64,000 bases of DNA, from positions 4,092,001 to 4,156,000 of the forward strand of contig NZ_UHIY01000001.1 in NCBI RefSeq assembly GCF_900460525.1. Direction: 5' to 3'. This DNA comes from Yersinia kristensenii (GTDB lineage: Bacteria; Pseudomonadota; Gammaproteobacteria; Enterobacterales; Enterobacteriaceae). Both the position numbers and the translations under genes were made by a program. Numbering within the stretch: the first letter of the stretch is position 1; every line of letters begins with the position of its first letter. This document shows, piece by piece, positions 63,143 through 64,000 of this stretch. Under the pieces are notes generated by a model. The model searched no databases. It had not been told where the DNA came from and saw nothing but the letters and a program-made list of their open reading frames with translations.

Positions 63143-63726
63143 AGAAACCCTTTTGACGTCATCAGTGAATATGATTATCAAGTCTGTATTTAGAGGCGCC
63201 TGGACTTAAGAACTTTGGGTTCAAAGCATTGCTGCCAGCGACTTCGCCTTAGACTCAGATAGTCTTTTCAATGTATCACAATTGTGAAAAAAACCTAGGT
63301 GAGAGCCCGTGCTATTGAGGCAAATAAAGCATTGAATGCTCTTTTTTCGAGCCGCTTCGCAAGGTTATTGTTTTATTACATTGGGCCCGGAGAAAAACCG
63401 CTGATAGAAGTGATTGAAGGTAAAAACGCCCTGACTGCTTAAGAATTATCCAGAATATGTGCAATAATATTGCGGGTATTATATTCAGTTAATAACCCTA
63501 CTAATTTAATACAACTTTTCCCTTATTATCTAAATAGCTAAAAAACTGACCTTAATTGGATTGAACATTTAACAAAAAACCTTTTTCATCGCTGATGGCA
63601 CGTTTAATCCTAGACCTCTGATTAGCATTTATGGTGTGATGAGGCTTCAATAACAGGATAATACCGGTATACTTCCGCGACATTCATACTGTGGAAAATG
63701 CTCCTACGAGGATGCTATACAGCGCC
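63143..63726. other. 584-bp pepN-pncB divergent region
   Basis: Promoters for both genes lie here. A + frame of 47 codons (GTG 63299 to TAA 63442) reads like a protein C-terminus (YIGPGEKPLIEVIEGKNALT); a hairpin AGCATTGAATGCT plus T run lies inside it. It looks like a decayed gene rather than a working one. Nothing else is supported. Confidence 0.4.
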
Positions 63727-64000
63727 ATGACCCAAGACGCCTCACCGATTTTGACTTCATTGCTTGATACGGATGCTTATAAACTTCATATGCAACAAGC
63801 GGTGTTCCATCGTTATCGCCATATTACCGTTGCCGCTGAATTCCGCTGCCGTGGTGATGAGCTGCTGGGCGAATATGCCGACGAAATCCGCCATCAGATA
63901 ACATTGATGAGCCAATTGACACTGACCGATGATGAGTATCTCTATCTCTCCGGCTTGCCCTTTTTTAAAAAAGATTATTTAAATTGGTTACAGAGCTTTC
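63727..64000 (+). CDS. pncB: nicotinate phosphoribosyltransferase PncB (partial)
   Basis: The first 91 residues to the window edge. '[21 protein letters not shown]' and '[20 protein letters not shown]' match PncB. It converts nicotinate to nicotinate mononucleotide in NAD salvage. ATG at 63727 matches the E. coli start position. The C-terminal three quarters are outside the window. Confidence 0.95.
   Translation, partial: MTQDASPILTSLLDTDAYKLHMQQAVFHRYRHITVAAEFRCRGDELLGEYADEIRHQITLMSQLTLTDDEYLYLSGLPFFKKDYLNWLQSF

Noticed and set aside
63299..63442. 47-codon + frame between pepN and pncB as a gene
   Set aside because: GTG start without a good ribosome site and a hairpin within; looks like a decayed end.

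Overview
The window is a bacterial chromosome segment from a gamma-proteobacterium of the Yersinia type. The right third carries the conserved Enterobacterales block sulA, ompA, matP, lonH (ycbZ), fabA ... rmf, pqiCBA, uup, rlmL, ycbX, zapC, pyrD, pepN and the start of pncB. OmpA reads like a Yersinia OmpA, and a 39-bp repeat of a type I associate with Yersinia and Serratia intergenic regions occurs twice after ycbX. The genus is inferred from memory of these proteins, not from a search.

Positions 1 to about 41,650 are one temperate prophage of contractile-tail (myovirus) type. Its left end lies outside the window and its right end is just upstream of the SOS promoter of sulA. The layout is lambda-like. 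Integrase, excisionase, a string of small early genes, a Sak4-type annealing ATPase with a partner nuclease, and the CI-type repressor are on the + strand (33.8-41.6 kb). Cro, a helicase/primase replication pair, NinB, NinG and antiterminator Q are on the - strand (33.75-28.6 kb). The late operon runs leftward on the - strand: two holins, GH108 endolysin, spanins Rz/Rz1, a BRO-N protein, a ParB-like protein paired with a GT-A glycosyltransferase, small and large terminase, portal, Mu-F-like protein, DUF2213 protease/scaffold, cement and capsid proteins, connectors, sheath, tube, a frameshifted tail chaperone, tape measure with a transglycosylase domain, Dit-like protein, plug, hub and spike.

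Between Q and the lysis genes sits an AT-rich block on the opposite strand (about 24.8-28.3 kb). It holds a LuxR-type regulator, a VOC-family protein, an MHS-type MFS transporter, a Mu-type DNA-binding protein and a secreted phospholipase-D-fold nuclease. It looks like an acquired lysogenic cargo cassette, flanked on its left by a Ner-like regulator.

The host genes form known units: a LexA-controlled sulA, fabA with recognisable FadR and FabR sites, an extra HxlR-regulator/KAS II pair downstream of fabA, the pqiABC envelope lipid-transport operon, rlmL-uup, and pyrD with a PurR box. The rmf gene carries an apparent one-base deletion.

The most rewarding points are the cargo cassette, the ParB/glycosyltransferase pair next to the terminase, the -1 frameshift site in the tail chaperone gene, two structured untranslated leaders in the prophage, a decayed tandem duplication at the left end, and the broken rmf.
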